Source: CAWKGV01 sp963849305
GTDB lineage: Bacteria; Pseudomonadota; Alphaproteobacteria; Acetobacterales; Acetobacteraceae
NCBI GenBank assembly: GCA_963849305.1
Contig: CAWKGV010000001.1
Location: 186,001 to 250,000 of the forward strand
Direction: 5' to 3'
Length of the DNA: 64,000 nucleotides
Shown here: positions 47,966-56,541 of the stretch, in pieces
Layout of the letters: each line of letters starts with the position of its first letter
Position numbering within the stretch: the stretch's first letter is position 1
Made by a program: the position numbers and the translations under genes
Notes under the pieces: generated by a model
Databases searched by the model: none
Seen by the model: the letters and a program-made list of their open reading frames with translations, nothing else
What the model was told of the DNA's origin: nothing

Positions 47966-48558
47966 TCAGTTGTAGCGAACTTCGCTTCCCAGTTTGCGGG
48001 ACCGTCCGGCAGCAGGTCGAACAGGTGCCACAGCGTGCAGAAGTCGTCGCCCGGGTGAAACCTTGTGTCCGCCACGCGCAGGATGCGATCGCCGTCGCGA
48101 CGGAACACCGAGACGCCCGGCAGCCAGCCGCCGTCCTCGGAGCGGTAGCCCATATCGGCGGCGAAGCTTGTCCCCTGATGGCTGACCATCGGAAAGCGCC
48201 AGCCGCGACCGGCGGCGAAGCGGCGTTGCGCGTCCGGCGGGTCGGGGCTGCACACGACGAACGCGGCACGGTCGGCGAGATGGTCATAGAGGCCGTTGAA
48301 CCCGTCGGCCCAGAGCGTGCAGTACGGGCACGACGCGCCCATGTTGTGGATCACGATCAAGTCGCGCTTGGCCCCGAACAGGTCCGACAGGCGCCGCGTT
48401 CCGTCCGGCACGGCGAGAGCGTAATCGGCGACCGGCTCTGGCTCCGCTTGCGCCTGAACCTCGCGCATCTTGCGCCGAAGTTCCGCGATCTGGTTGCGGT
48501 ACCCGGCGAGTGCCGCCGCGCTGTCCCGGTAGCTCACGTTATGCTCCATAGCTGTCAT
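47966..48558 (-). pseudogene. DUF899 thioredoxin-like protein, first copy, frameshift at the very end
   Basis: From ATG 48558 (or 48549): a helical N-terminus (IAELRRKMREVQAQ), then LSDLFGAKRDLIVIHNMGAS and a CPYC motif in SCPYCTLWADGFNGLYDHL, then GVSVFRRDGDRILRV and LFDLLPDGPANWEAKF. The frame then runs antisense into the SDR gene. If one base is missing near 47977, the protein would end RYN at a TGA at 47966, a natural end before the convergent gene. DUF899 proteins are AhpC/Trx-like with unknown substrate. The start overlaps the stop of the second DUF899 gene. Confidence 0.72.
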
Positions 48559-49248
48559 GCAGGCGCACCCAGTCCATCGAGAAGGGGAGGCTGCCCTCGT
48601 CGCGGCCCTTCGGCAGCAGGTCGAGGTAATGATAGGCGCCGTTCAGCATATCGAGCCCGCGTGCGTAGCAGGAATAGGTATGGAACACAGTGCCGTCCGC
48701 GTCGCGGTAAAACACGCTTATGCCGGGAAGCTCGGTTGTCGAGGTCTTTATGCGCGTGAAGTTGTAGTCGATCTCGCCTTGCTCGAGTTCCTCCGGGCTG
48801 AAGCTGACATGGAAGTCGTGGTTGAAGTCGCTGCCGGCCGACGAGACCCATTTGAAGCTCCAGCCCATGCGCGCCTTAAACGCCGCGATCCGTGCGTAGG
48901 GCGCGGAGGAGACCGCGAGCAGCTTCGTATCGCGAGCGGCGAGGTGGATGTCGATGCCGTTGAAATTGTCGGCCCAGAAGGAGCAGCTCTTGCAGCCTAC
49001 CTCCCAGTCGGGGCCGAGCATGAAATGATAGACGACGAGCTGGGAGCGGCCGGCGAACAACTCCGCTAGCGTCTCCTTGCCGTCCGGCCTTCGAACACGT
49101 AGGTCTTGTCGATCCGGACCCAGGGCAGGTCGCGGCGTTCCGCGCTGAGTTGGTCGCGCAGGCGGGTGACCTCTTTTTCGCGCGCGAGGTGCCGCTTGCG
49201 TGCCTCGATCCATTCATCGCTGGACACGACGGGGTGATTGGAGATCAT
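48539..49248 (-). pseudogene. DUF899 thioredoxin-like protein, second copy, one frameshift
   Basis: From ATG 49248: MISNHPVVSSDEWIEARKRH, then DLPWVRIDKTYVFEG. One base is missing near 49088; the next frame continues PDGKETLAELFAGRSQLVVYH, followed by the Cys pair in VGCKSCSFWADNFNG, RMGWSFKWVSS, NFTRIKTSTTELPGISVFYR and SMDWVRLHDSYG. Joined, it is a normal DUF899 protein of about 236 residues. It overlaps the ArsR gene by 35 nt and the other DUF899 gene by 20 nt, forming an arsR-DUF899-DUF899 run often seen in proteobacteria. Confidence 0.8.
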
Positions 49249-49660
49249 CGGGTTTCTTCCTCCGTTGTTTGCCTCGTGGTTTCGGGGGGGCTTGTGGTTG
49301 CCCGAGGTCTTCGAGCGTCACGGCCAGCAGGTCGAACTGCGCCTGCCAGTATTTGCTGTAGCGGTTGATCCACACCGCGGCGGCGAAGATCGGCCCGGCA
49401 TCGAGACTGCACCGGCTGATGCGCCCGGACCGTTCTTGGCGCACCAGCCCGGCGCGGGCGAGCACCTGGATATGGCGCGATACCGCCTGCAACGAGATCG
49501 AGAACGGGGCGGCGAGTTCCGAAACGAGCAGCGGGGCTTCATCGAGGCGTTGCAGAATCACGCGCCGTACCGGATCGGAGAGGGCGAAGAAGACGCGATC
49601 GAGTAGGTCGGCTTCCGGGGTTTCGGGCTCGTTGGTGGGGTGCAGGATCGCGAGTGCCAT
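49214..49660 (-). CDS. ArsR-family transcriptional regulator
   Basis: A 148-residue winged-helix protein from ATG 49660 (a TTG at 49678 would add 6 residues). FALSDPVRRVILQRLDEAPL, LVSELAAPFSISLQAVSRHI and VLARAGLVRQERSGR are the ArsR helix-turn-helix and wing; no metal-binding cysteines are seen. The C-terminal half (INRYSKYWQAQFDLLAVTLE) matches the DUF899-associated ArsR type. Overlapping palindromes at 49687-49713 are a likely self-regulatory operator. A truncated paralogue is at 55400-55694. Confidence 0.88.
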   Translation of the reverse strand: MALAILHPTNEPETPEADLLDRVFFALSDPVRRVILQRLDEAPLLVSELAAPFSISLQAVSRHIQVLARAGLVRQERSGRISRCSLDAGPIFAAAVWINRYSKYWQAQFDLLAVTLEDLGQPQAPPKPRGKQRRKKPDDLQSPRRVQR

Positions 49661-49686
49661 TGAGGAGTAGACTATCAATCGACCTA

Positions 49687-49713
49687 TTGATAATCAACTG
49701 ATCAGGTGATCAA
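49687..49713 (-). promoter_or_regulatory. Overlapping palindromes upstream of arsR, likely operator
   Basis: TTGATAATCAA is followed by CTGATCAG and GGTGATCAA, giving nested inverted repeats. A closely related block with a 12-nt insertion stands before the second ArsR gene at 55703-55740, and the conserved sequence continues for about 10 nt beyond it. Conservation of this block in two loci supports binding by ArsR itself. Confidence 0.6.
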
Positions 49714-49894
49714 TCTGCCGCGACCAACACCGCTAATGGCGTGATCTGCCCCATTGCACCTCGCGCGTTGCGACTATGCTGGGCGCTCATTTTCGCTAGA
49801 TTGCCCGTTGCGCGGAGAACAGAGGCAGGCAGCCAAATGGAACGTCGTTCATCGACGTGGAGGCGAACCACGGCCCAAGGGTATTGGTGATGCG

Positions 49895-51052
49895 ATGGTA
49901 GTTGTCGTGAAGCCGGTGCAACCGGATGACGCCGGTTGGTACCGTACCGAGTATCGGGCGGATACGGTCCGGCTGGTGGTCGGTGGTGCCTGGATCATCA
50001 GCGAGGCGCGCCGTCTTGATCCATTGCTCAAGACACTCAACCTCAAAGGATATGCGCGGGTTGAGGTCGATTGTGGCGCCCTCAGTCGGCTCGACACTGT
50101 TGGCGCCTGGCTGCTGTTGCGCACCAAGCGCTGACTTGAGCACGAAGGTGTCGCGGTTCAGCCTGTTAACGTGCGCGCGGAGTACCGCGCGCTGGTACAC
50201 ACGATCGACCATGAGTGCAGGGCGCCGCCCGTCAAGCTGCCGCCCCGGCACCAATTCACTGATCGGCTGGAACGGATCGGCCGTGGTTTCTTTCATGCGC
50301 TCCAGCAGAGCTTTGCACTGGTGGGTTTCTTCGGCCTGGTCGTGGTCGAAACCGTGCAGACGGCGCTGCATCCGCGCCGGTTGCGGGTCGCGGCACTGAG
50401 TCACCAGATCGAGGAGACGGGTCTGAACGCCCTGCCGATCATCGGGCTCCTGTCCTTTCTGATCGGCGTTGCCTTCGCCTATCAGGCTGCCGATCAGTTG
50501 CGCCAGTTCGGAGCAGAGCTGTTCACCGTCAATCTGTTGGGAGTGGGTATTCTGCGTGAGCTCGGGACGCTCATGGCCGCGATCATTGTCGCCGGACGGT
50601 CAGGCTCGGCCTTCACGGCGCAGATAGGCACCATGAAGGTGAGCGAAGAGCTTGACGCGATCGCGGTCTCGGGGATCAACACCGTCGAGGTGCTGGTGCT
50701 GCCGCGCCTGCTCGCGCTCGCGCTCGCCCTGCCGCTCCTGGCGTTCTACTCGAACGTCATGGGCCTCTTGGGGGGAGCGCTTATGTGTTATCTTGATCTC
50801 GGCATCACCATCCCTGCTTTCCTGCATCAGCTGCGCAGCGCCGTGGTCGGCTGGACCTTCTGGGTCGGCCTCATCAAGGCACCGGTCTTCGCCCTCATTA
50901 TCGGATTGGTGGGGTGCTATCAGGGCCTTCAGGTCGAACGGAACGCCGCCAGCGTCGGCCGGCTCACCACCCTGGCGGTGGTCGAGTCGATTTTCCTAGT
51001 CATCGCCGCAGACGCGGCCTTCTCGATGCTCTTTTCGCTGCTGAAGGTATGA
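49895..51052 (+). pseudogene. mlaE: MlaE-type lipid ABC permease with N-terminal STAS domain, in-frame stop
   Basis: From ATG 49895 a STAS-like domain reads to LSRLDTVGAWLLLRTKR, then TGA at 50132-50134, then goes on in the same frame (LEHEGVAVQPVNVRAEYRAL) into the permease. The latter has five or six membrane segments, with LPIIGLLSFLIGVAFAYQAA, ELGTLMAAIIVAGRSGSAFT and the coupling motif MKVSEELDAIAVSGI. It moves phospholipid or similar lipids across the inner membrane with MlaF and MlaD. A GTG at 50171 could restart the permease alone. The frame continuity suggests a nonsense change, two compensating indels or an error. Confidence 0.88.
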
Positions 51053-51822
51053 GCGAAGGCGCCGGGACGGGTTCCGTCATCCGCGTGCGCGGGCTGTTAA
51101 CCCAGATCGGCGGCAACATCCTGCACGACCACGTCGATCTCGACGTCTTCCGCAGTGAAATCCTGGGCGTGGTCGGCGGCTCAGGCACCGGCAAATCGGT
51201 TCTTCTGCGGTCGATCATCGGGCTGCAAGAACCCGCCGAAGGCAGCGTGGAAGTACTGGGACAGGACATCGCTCGTCTGGAGGGCGACGAGTTGTTGCAG
51301 TTGCAGGTCCGCTGGGGCGTGCTGTTTCAGGATGGAGCGCTGTTCAGCGACCAGACCGTCGCGGAGAACGTGCAAGTGCCTTTGCGCGAGCACACCGACC
51401 TGCCGCAGCCGCTTATGGACGAGATCGCCTCAGTGAAACTCAGCATGGTGGGGCTGCCGTCGGACGCCGCCGGGAAGTACCCTTCCCAGCTATCCGGCGG
51501 CATGCGCAAGCGAGCCGGCCTCGCCCGCGCCCTAGCGCTCGATCCGGAGCTTTTATTCCTCGATGAGCCGACTGCCGGCCTCGACCCGATTTCTGCGGCG
51601 CAATTCGACGAACTTGTGCTCGACTTGCACCAAAGTCTTAGGCTCACTGTGTTCATGGTAACGCATGACCTCGATACCCTCCACGCGACTGCCGACCGTA
51701 TTGCCGTTCTGGTCGATCGCAAAATCAAGGTCGGAACCATTGCCAGCCTGACCGAGGACCCGCATCCCTGGATCCATGAATATTTCACTGGCGTGCGCGG
51801 TCGGGCGGCGCTGGGGCCGTAA
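51049..51822 (+). CDS. mlaF: MlaF-type ABC ATPase for lipid transport
   Basis: A 257-residue ATPase from ATG 51049, overlapping the permease stop (ATGA). Walker A GGSGTGKSVLLRSIIGL (about 43), Q-loop VLFQDGALFSDQTVAENV, signature YPSQLSGGMRKRAGLARAL, Walker B ELLFLDEPTAGLDPISA and H-loop MVTHDLDTLHATADR are intact. GGMRKR and FQ-D-GALF are typical of MlaF/Ttg2A. It powers the inner-membrane lipid transporter with MlaE and the MCE protein MlaD. Confidence 0.95.
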   Translation: MSEGAGTGSVIRVRGLLTQIGGNILHDHVDLDVFRSEILGVVGGSGTGKSVLLRSIIGLQEPAEGSVEVLGQDIARLEGDELLQLQVRWGVLFQDGALFSDQTVAENVQVPLREHTDLPQPLMDEIASVKLSMVGLPSDAAGKYPSQLSGGMRKRAGLARALALDPELLFLDEPTAGLDPISAAQFDELVLDLHQSLRLTVFMVTHDLDTLHATADRIAVLVDRKIKVGTIASLTEDPHPWIHEYFTGVRGRAALGP

Positions 51823-51837
51823 CCCGGAAGTGGCAGC

Positions 51838-52779
51838 ATGAACACGCGAGCGAACTACGTCGCCGTCGGGGCCTTCGTCCTGGTTCTATTGGCCGGCATC
51901 TTTGTTGCGATCCTGTGGCTCGCGCGGGTCCAGTTCGGAACCGAGTACACCTCGTATGAGACGCACATCACCGGCGCTGTGACCGGCTTGAGCAGAGGCG
52001 CGCTCGTTCGGCTGAACGGCATCGAGGTCGGCCTGGTTACCGGCATCGATCTCGATCCGAATGACCCGCAGCGCGTGACGCTGATCATGCAGGTGCGCAA
52101 GGCTGTGACGATCCGCGCTGACGCAACGGCTTCGCTCGAAACGCAGGGGTTCACAGGGGTCGAATACGTCGAGATTTCGGGCGGAACCCTGGGTGCGCCG
52201 CCGCTGGTCGCGGCCAAAGGACAGAGGTATCCAACGATTGCGTCGCGGCCATCCTCCCTGCAGCAGGTGTTCGACAATACGCCGGAACTCCTGAATCGCC
52301 TCATGGCCCTTTCGGACCGGCTCTCGTCCTCGCTCGGCCAGAAGAACCAGCAGGCGATTGCCGATACCCTTGCCAATGTGCAGGAGACCACCGGCGTCTT
52401 TGCGCATCGCACCAGGGACATCGACCAGCTCATTGTCGATAGTGGCCAGGCTCTGCACAACCTGGCAGTCTCCAGTGCGTCGTTGCAGGGCACGTTGGGG
52501 AAGCTCGACCGAACGTCCGACCAGGCGGATCGGCTGGCCGTCGAAGCGGGGCAGGCACTCCATCAAGCGACGCGGCTGGCGACCCACCTCGACGCGGTCG
52601 TGGTCTCGAGCAAGCCCGGGCTGCACGACCTTACGACCAACGGCACCGCGCAGTTGAGCGAAATCCTTGAGGAGGCACATCGGCTGCTTGAAAGCCTGAA
52701 CCGCGTTTCGACGGCGCTTGAGCGCGACCCCAGCCGCTTTCTGTTCGGCGACCAGAATGCAGGATACCGACCGCGGTGA
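51838..52779 (+). CDS. mlaD: MlaD-type MCE-domain protein
   Basis: A 313-residue protein. One N-terminal membrane helix (VAVGAFVLVLLAGIFVAILW) anchors it, followed by the MCE domain (YETHITGAVTGLSRGALVRLNGI, FTGVEYVEISGGTLG, about 40-120) and a long helical region (150-313) rich in Leu, Gln and Asp that probably forms a coiled coil or tunnel. MCE proteins form hexameric rings that carry lipid between membranes. It lies 15 nt after mlaF, and its stop overlaps the start of the lipoprotein gene (GTGA). Confidence 0.93.
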   Translation: MNTRANYVAVGAFVLVLLAGIFVAILWLARVQFGTEYTSYETHITGAVTGLSRGALVRLNGIEVGLVTGIDLDPNDPQRVTLIMQVRKAVTIRADATASLETQGFTGVEYVEISGGTLGAPPLVAAKGQRYPTIASRPSSLQQVFDNTPELLNRLMALSDRLSSSLGQKNQQAIADTLANVQETTGVFAHRTRDIDQLIVDSGQALHNLAVSSASLQGTLGKLDRTSDQADRLAVEAGQALHQATRLATHLDAVVVSSKPGLHDLTTNGTAQLSEILEEAHRLLESLNRVSTALERDPSRFLFGDQNAGYRPR

Positions 52780-53412
52780 CGGAGCTGTCTCTGTCACGGC
52801 GCCGCGTTCTTGGCGTCGCTTCATGTCTGTTGCCGCTCGCCGGATGCAGCTCGCTGATCGGACAGCCTGCGCCACAGCTGTACCGATTGACGCCCCGAGC
52901 GGGTACAACCGCGCAGGGACCACGCCTGCGTAACCAGCTCGTCATCGGCGTACCGACAGCGGCGCAGAGCCTGGACACGGACCGCATCGCGCTCTCTCGT
53001 TACCAGACGAGGCTCGACTACTATGCGGATTCGGCCTGGACCGACCGCGTCCCGCAATTGCTGCAGGGCTTGCTGGTTGAGGCATTCGAGAATACCGGCA
53101 AACTCGCGGCCGTGGGACGCGAACTCCAGCGATCTCACCCCAGATGACCTGCTCGAGACGGAGCTGCGCGACTTTGAGGCGCGCTACACCGAGGCTGGTA
53201 AGCCGCCGATGGTCGTTGTGCGACTGGTGGCCAAATTGGTCAGGATGCCGGTGCGCCATATCACCGGGACCATACTGGTCACGGAAAAGTCGGCGGCGGC
53301 GGCCCGCGATCTCGACAGCATCGTGGAGGCGTTCGATACGGCGGTCGGCCTAGCTCTGACCCGGATCGTGAACTGGACGCTGCTCAACATGGCTCATAAC
53401 AGAGCAAGCTGA
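52776..53412 (+). pseudogene. ABC-type transport auxiliary lipoprotein (PqiC/LetC-like), frameshifted
   Basis: From GTG 52776 the lipoprotein signal is RRRVLGVASCLLPLAGCSSL (lipobox LAGC). Then PQLYRLTPRAGTTAQG, VIGVPTAAQSLDTDRIAL and YYADSAWTDRVPQLLQGLLV, EAFENTGKLAAVGR follow the family. Near 53120 one extra base breaks the frame. The other frame goes on with DLTPDDLLETELRDFEARY and FDTAVGLALTRIVNWTL to 53412. Such outer-membrane lipoproteins accompany MCE transporters as acceptor or bridge. A strong terminator follows at 53554-53583, ending the mla operon. Confidence 0.82.
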
Positions 53413-53553
53413 GGGAAGCGGGGCCGATTATCGATTGTTGCTTGATACAGCGGAGCGAGCTCGCACACTGGGTTCTTGGCTTGCCCAATCGCGTCGTCAC
53501 GTCGCGTCCGACTCACGTGGGTCTTTGGTTTCGGTCCAATGCTAACCGGTTCT

Positions 53554-53583
53554 GGACCAAGCAGCCAACTTGCTGCTTGGTCC
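53554..53583 (+). terminator. Hairpin terminator of the mla operon
   Basis: Perfect 12-base arms GGACCAAGCAGC and GCTGCTTGGTCC flank a 6-base loop and are followed on the plus strand by AATCTTGTTT. It lies 142 nt after the lipoprotein stop and 29 nt before the end of the convergent hydrolase gene, so it may also serve the other strand. Confidence 0.75.
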
Positions 53584-53611
53584 AATCTTGTTTAAAAAAC
53601 GATGAATCTAG

Positions 53612-54886
53612 CTAGGCTACTGCGCTGTACAGACCGCTCTCGAATTTTGCGAACACCTTCAGAACCTCTGGGTCGGCGAATGGCAGAAGCTGCGTCATGA
53701 TCGTTCCGGTAACCCGCTTGGTGGGATCAAGCCAGAAATAGGTATTGAACAGCCCAGCCCAAGCGATGCTCCCGGCACTGCGCCCGGCCGGTCCCGGCTC
53801 GGTGTTGATGTCGAACGACAGGCCCCATTTCTGCACCATCCCCGGGAAGAGATTGGCATCGTTCGAGAGGTCGGGGTGCACCGTCTTCAAGGTGGTGACA
53901 TTCAGATCGCCTATGTGGTTCTGCCGCATCAACGCCACCGTCTCCGGCTTCAGCACCTGCGCGCCGTTGAACGTGCCTTCGTGGAGCAGCATCTGCAGGA
54001 ACGCCATGTAGTTCCGCGGCGTGCTGAAGAGAGCGCCGCCGCCCATGAAGAACTCCGGGCGTTGCGGCATTTCGAACGCCATGTACTTAAGAGAACCATC
54101 CTGCTGGCGGCTGTACATGGGCGCCACACGTGCCTTTTGCGCGGAGCTGATGAGGAATCCCGAATCGGTCATGCCGAGTGGCGCAAAGATCTTTTCCCGG
54201 AAGTAGATCTCCAGTGACTGATCGCTCACCGCCTCCACTGCCTTTCCGACCCAGTCCATGTTGATGCCGTATTGCCAGCGGTCTCCCGGATCGAACTCGA
54301 TTGGCGCGTTGAACGAGGCGTTCTTGCATTCGCCGATGAACGGAGTCCCGGTGACCTTTTCGTACCGCGTCATCGGCTCGCTCCATATGCTGTAGGTAAA
54401 GCCAGCCGTATGGGTCAGCAGGTGCCGCAGCGTGATCGGGCGCTTGGCAGGCCGAAGCCTGGGCGACCCGCTCGCATCGAACCCTTCCAGCACCTTGGGC
54501 GCCTCCAGTTGCGGAAGCAGTTTGCCCATCGGCTGTTCGAGCTGCAGCTTGCCTTGTTCGACTAACTGCATGCAGGCGGTTGCGGTGATGGCTTTCGTCA
54601 TCGAGGCGATCCAGAACAGGCTGTCTGCCGTTATGGAAGGCCCGAACGCGCCCTCGTAGACGATCCCTTGATCGGTTGCCCCTATGGCGACGATGCCCGG
54701 CACGGTCCTAGCGTCAACCGCCTGGCGAAGTGCCTCATCGACCTGACCAAGCGTGGGGCTCAGACCGGGATCGGAGCTAGTGGCGGCCACGGCACGGCCG
54801 TCGACTACACTTGTGATCGACGATGCAGCAGCTAACGTTGTTACCGTCTTGAGCACATCGCGACGGTTCAGATGGCTGGACGTCAT
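53612..54886 (-). CDS. Serine hydrolase/beta-lactamase-fold protein, Tat-exported
   Basis: A 424-residue protein from ATG 54886 with AGGAGG upstream. NRRDVLKTVTTLAAASSITS is a twin-arginine-like signal. SMTK in LFWIASMTKAITATACM (about 105) holds the nucleophile Ser and Lys of class C beta-lactamases, DD-peptidases and EstB-type esterases; the Tyr of the YxN-like motif is probably in DRWQYGINMDWVGKAV, followed by HLLTHTAGFTYSIW-type neighbours in order. The C-terminal part reads GSIAWAGLFNTYFWLDP, usual in the esterase-like branch (for example LovD-like proteins). The most likely role is a periplasmic esterase or transacylase, not antibiotic resistance. It stands alone. Confidence 0.88.
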   Translation of the reverse strand: MTSSHLNRRDVLKTVTTLAAASSITSVVDGRAVAATSSDPGLSPTLGQVDEALRQAVDARTVPGIVAIGATDQGIVYEGAFGPSITADSLFWIASMTKAITATACMQLVEQGKLQLEQPMGKLLPQLEAPKVLEGFDASGSPRLRPAKRPITLRHLLTHTAGFTYSIWSEPMTRYEKVTGTPFIGECKNASFNAPIEFDPGDRWQYGINMDWVGKAVEAVSDQSLEIYFREKIFAPLGMTDSGFLISSAQKARVAPMYSRQQDGSLKYMAFEMPQRPEFFMGGGALFSTPRNYMAFLQMLLHEGTFNGAQVLKPETVALMRQNHIGDLNVTTLKTVHPDLSNDANLFPGMVQKWGLSFDINTEPGPAGRSAGSIAWAGLFNTYFWLDPTKRVTGTIMTQLLPFADPEVLKVFAKFESGLYSAVA

Positions 54887-55399
54887 CGGCTTCCTCCTAA
54901 CCGCTGTTATGTGTGCGGCTCGCCGGAGGAAAGCCCCAGCGTTTCTTATGGTCAAGATATCGTCAGACTATGACGCCGCTCAAACCCGGCCTGCCCGAGC
55001 TTTGGCGCGGTGTGGCGAGGGCAAGTTTCTTGCAAAACGGCAGGAGATATCCCGGAATAAATGAATTTCCATATAGCTCCTCGGGCGGTTTTAATCTGCC
55101 GCGCCGCGAAGCGCCGGACACAACATCCATTATCATATTAGGTCCCCCGATCTGGTCGCCACGAGGGGTGAAAGAGGAGAGATTGCCCGTGCCCGTGCTG
55201 ACCTCGGAGCTTGCCAAGCCTGTGCCATGCTCGCTTGGCCTGCTCATAGAGGGACCAACCTGCGTTAGTCTACCAGACCAGGTAATATATAAGATGCAAG
55301 GTGTACACCCTCGGCGTTCGCCAAACCGATGTGGACCGCCAATGTCTACACGTCCGCTGCCGACCAGGAGCGACGCCGCCGACCGAATCTCTCTGGCCC
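54887..55399. other. Gene-poor intergenic stretch with a promoter-like palindromic site
   Basis: Mixed-composition DNA with AT-rich spots around 54945-55080. Several frames are open but none has recognisable protein features. An imperfect palindrome TAGTCTACCAGACCA at about 55265-55280 stands just before TAATATATAAGAT and a GTGTACAC palindrome near 55301; this looks like an abandoned promoter/operator. Its position next to a recombination joint suggests a broken locus. Confidence 0.4.
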
Positions 55400-55694
55400 T
55401 TGCCTGCTTCGGCCACCGCATCGCCACCTCCGGCAGCACGTTCTCGATCAGCCGGCGCCCGGACCGCTCCTGGCGCACCAACTTGGCGCGGGCGAGCACC
55501 TGGATGTGGCGCGATACCGCTTGCAACGAGATCGCGAACGGGGCGGCGAGTTCGGAGACGAGCAGCGGTGCTTCATCGAGCCGTTCCAGGAGTGCGCGCC
55601 GCACCGGATCGGAGAGCGCGAAGAACACACGATCGGGTAGCTCGACTTCCGGGGTCTCGGGCTTGTTGATCGGGTACGGGGTAGCCGGTGTCAT
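55400..55694 (-). pseudogene. Truncated ArsR regulator joined to the 3' end of an LLM oxidoreductase gene
   Basis: From ATG 55694 to about 55456 the sequence encodes the ArsR N-terminus (FALSDPVRRALLERLDEAPL, LVSELAAPFAISLQAVSRHI, VRQERSGR), about 90 percent like the intact copy at 49214-49660. The similarity then ends abruptly. The next residues RLIENVLPEVAMRWPKQARA match the C-terminus of the LLM protein at 57825-58775 (RLIEEVLPAVATRWPRAGRA), in the same frame and strand. The frame then runs on with no meaning. This is a chimeric remnant of recombination. Confidence 0.75.
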
Positions 55695-55702
55695 TCAGGG
55701 GC

Positions 55703-55740
55703 TGATTATCAACTGATGGGTTAACCGATCAGGTGATCAA
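55703..55740 (-). promoter_or_regulatory. ArsR-type operator block, second copy
   Basis: TATCAACTGAT and GATCAGGTGATCAA repeat the block at 49687-49713, but with a 12-nt insertion containing GGTTAACC between the halves. It lies directly upstream of the truncated ArsR gene and might still bind the intact regulator. Confidence 0.55.
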
Positions 55741-55796
55741 CCTGCTGTGACTGAAAGGGCTCGGAGCTGTAATTGCCAACCAATTCCGGAATGAGC

Positions 55797-56159
55797 TTAG
55801 CGCTCTTCCGCGAGCAAATCCTCGATGCGCACGCCGAGCCGACGGGCAAGCCGCGCGTATATGTTCGCCTCGCCGACCTTGTGGCCGGTCTCGATCTGCG
55901 CCAGGTACGCCCGGGAGATGCCGGCCGCCGTGGCTAGGGCCGCCTGCGTCAGTCCGCGCCGCTCGCGCCAGTAGGCGAGCGGCGAGGGTGCGGCGAGATA
56001 GGAATCAAGCTCGGCATCGGCCAGCGTCGGCATCACGCGTGCCGCCACGTCCCGCATCGCCACGGCGTGGTCGCGGGCGTCGAGCAGATCCTGGTAGTCC
56101 TGGCGGCTGATCACCACCAACTCCTCTCCCGAAGGCGAGACGATGGTTTGCACGTTCAT
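55797..56159 (-). CDS. Antitoxin with XRE-type helix-turn-helix (HigA-like)
   Basis: A 120-residue protein from ATG 56159, preceded by GGGAG about 8 nt upstream; ATG 56180 is an alternative. The N-terminus (VSPSGEELVVISRQDYQDLLDAR) is Phd/YefM-like, and the C-terminus holds an XRE helix-turn-helix (RRGLTQAALATAAGISRAYL, AQIETGHKVGEANIYARLAR). Such proteins neutralise the toxin encoded just upstream and repress the operon. Its start lies 14 nt after the toxin stop. Confidence 0.88.
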   Translation of the reverse strand: MNVQTIVSPSGEELVVISRQDYQDLLDARDHAVAMRDVAARVMPTLADAELDSYLAAPSPLAYWRERRGLTQAALATAAGISRAYLAQIETGHKVGEANIYARLARRLGVRIEDLLAEER

Positions 56160-56172
56160 CGTCGGTTCTCCC

Positions 56173-56421
56173 TTAGCCATAGATACCGCCGCGCGGTCCG
56201 ATTTTGGTCACCAGCAGTTCGGTCTCGGTCTCTTCGAAGATAACGCGATAGTCGCCGACTCGCATCCGCTTCGCCGACGAGCCGACCAACCGCGTCACGT
56301 TGTTGGTGTGCGCGGCCGGATCGGCCGCATAGTCCGATACTGCGCCCCGAATGCGCGCAGCGACGTTGGCGTGGCGGCGGAGACTCTTCGCGGCGTCGGC
56401 GGTATAGCAGACCGTCTTCAC
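56173..56421 (-). CDS. RelE/HigB-like toxin
   Basis: An 82-residue protein from GTG 56421 (MKTVCYTADAAKSLRRHANV); a longer frame begins at 56469 but the family starts here. AHTNNVTRLVGSSAKRMRVG, DYRVIFEETETELLVTKIGP and RGGIYG match RelE-fold mRNA interferases of the HigB/RelE class, with the catalytic arginines in RMRVGDYRV. Toxin-first order with an XRE antitoxin behind is the HigBA arrangement. Both genes look intact. Confidence 0.87.
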   Translation of the reverse strand: MKTVCYTADAAKSLRRHANVAARIRGAVSDYAADPAAHTNNVTRLVGSSAKRMRVGDYRVIFEETETELLVTKIGPRGGIYG

Positions 56422-56541
56422 GGGGCTGATATGGCATAGCGACGTGGCGGCGGCACTAGCGGAATGCAATAGGGCTGGAATGCTTGGGCCCGATCGTCAG
56501 GCTGGGGTCGGAATGGCCGTCAAAATCGGGATGTCTAGCCA

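Noticed and set aside
53612..54886. Beta-lactamase resistance gene
   Set aside because: The SxxK motif is shared by many esterases and transacylases; the overall sequence and Tat-like signal fit the esterase-like branch, so resistance is not claimed.
54913..55716. Plus-strand frame from the hydrolase promoter region through the ArsR fragment
   Set aside because: The first part has no recognisable features and the last part is antisense to the ArsR sequence.
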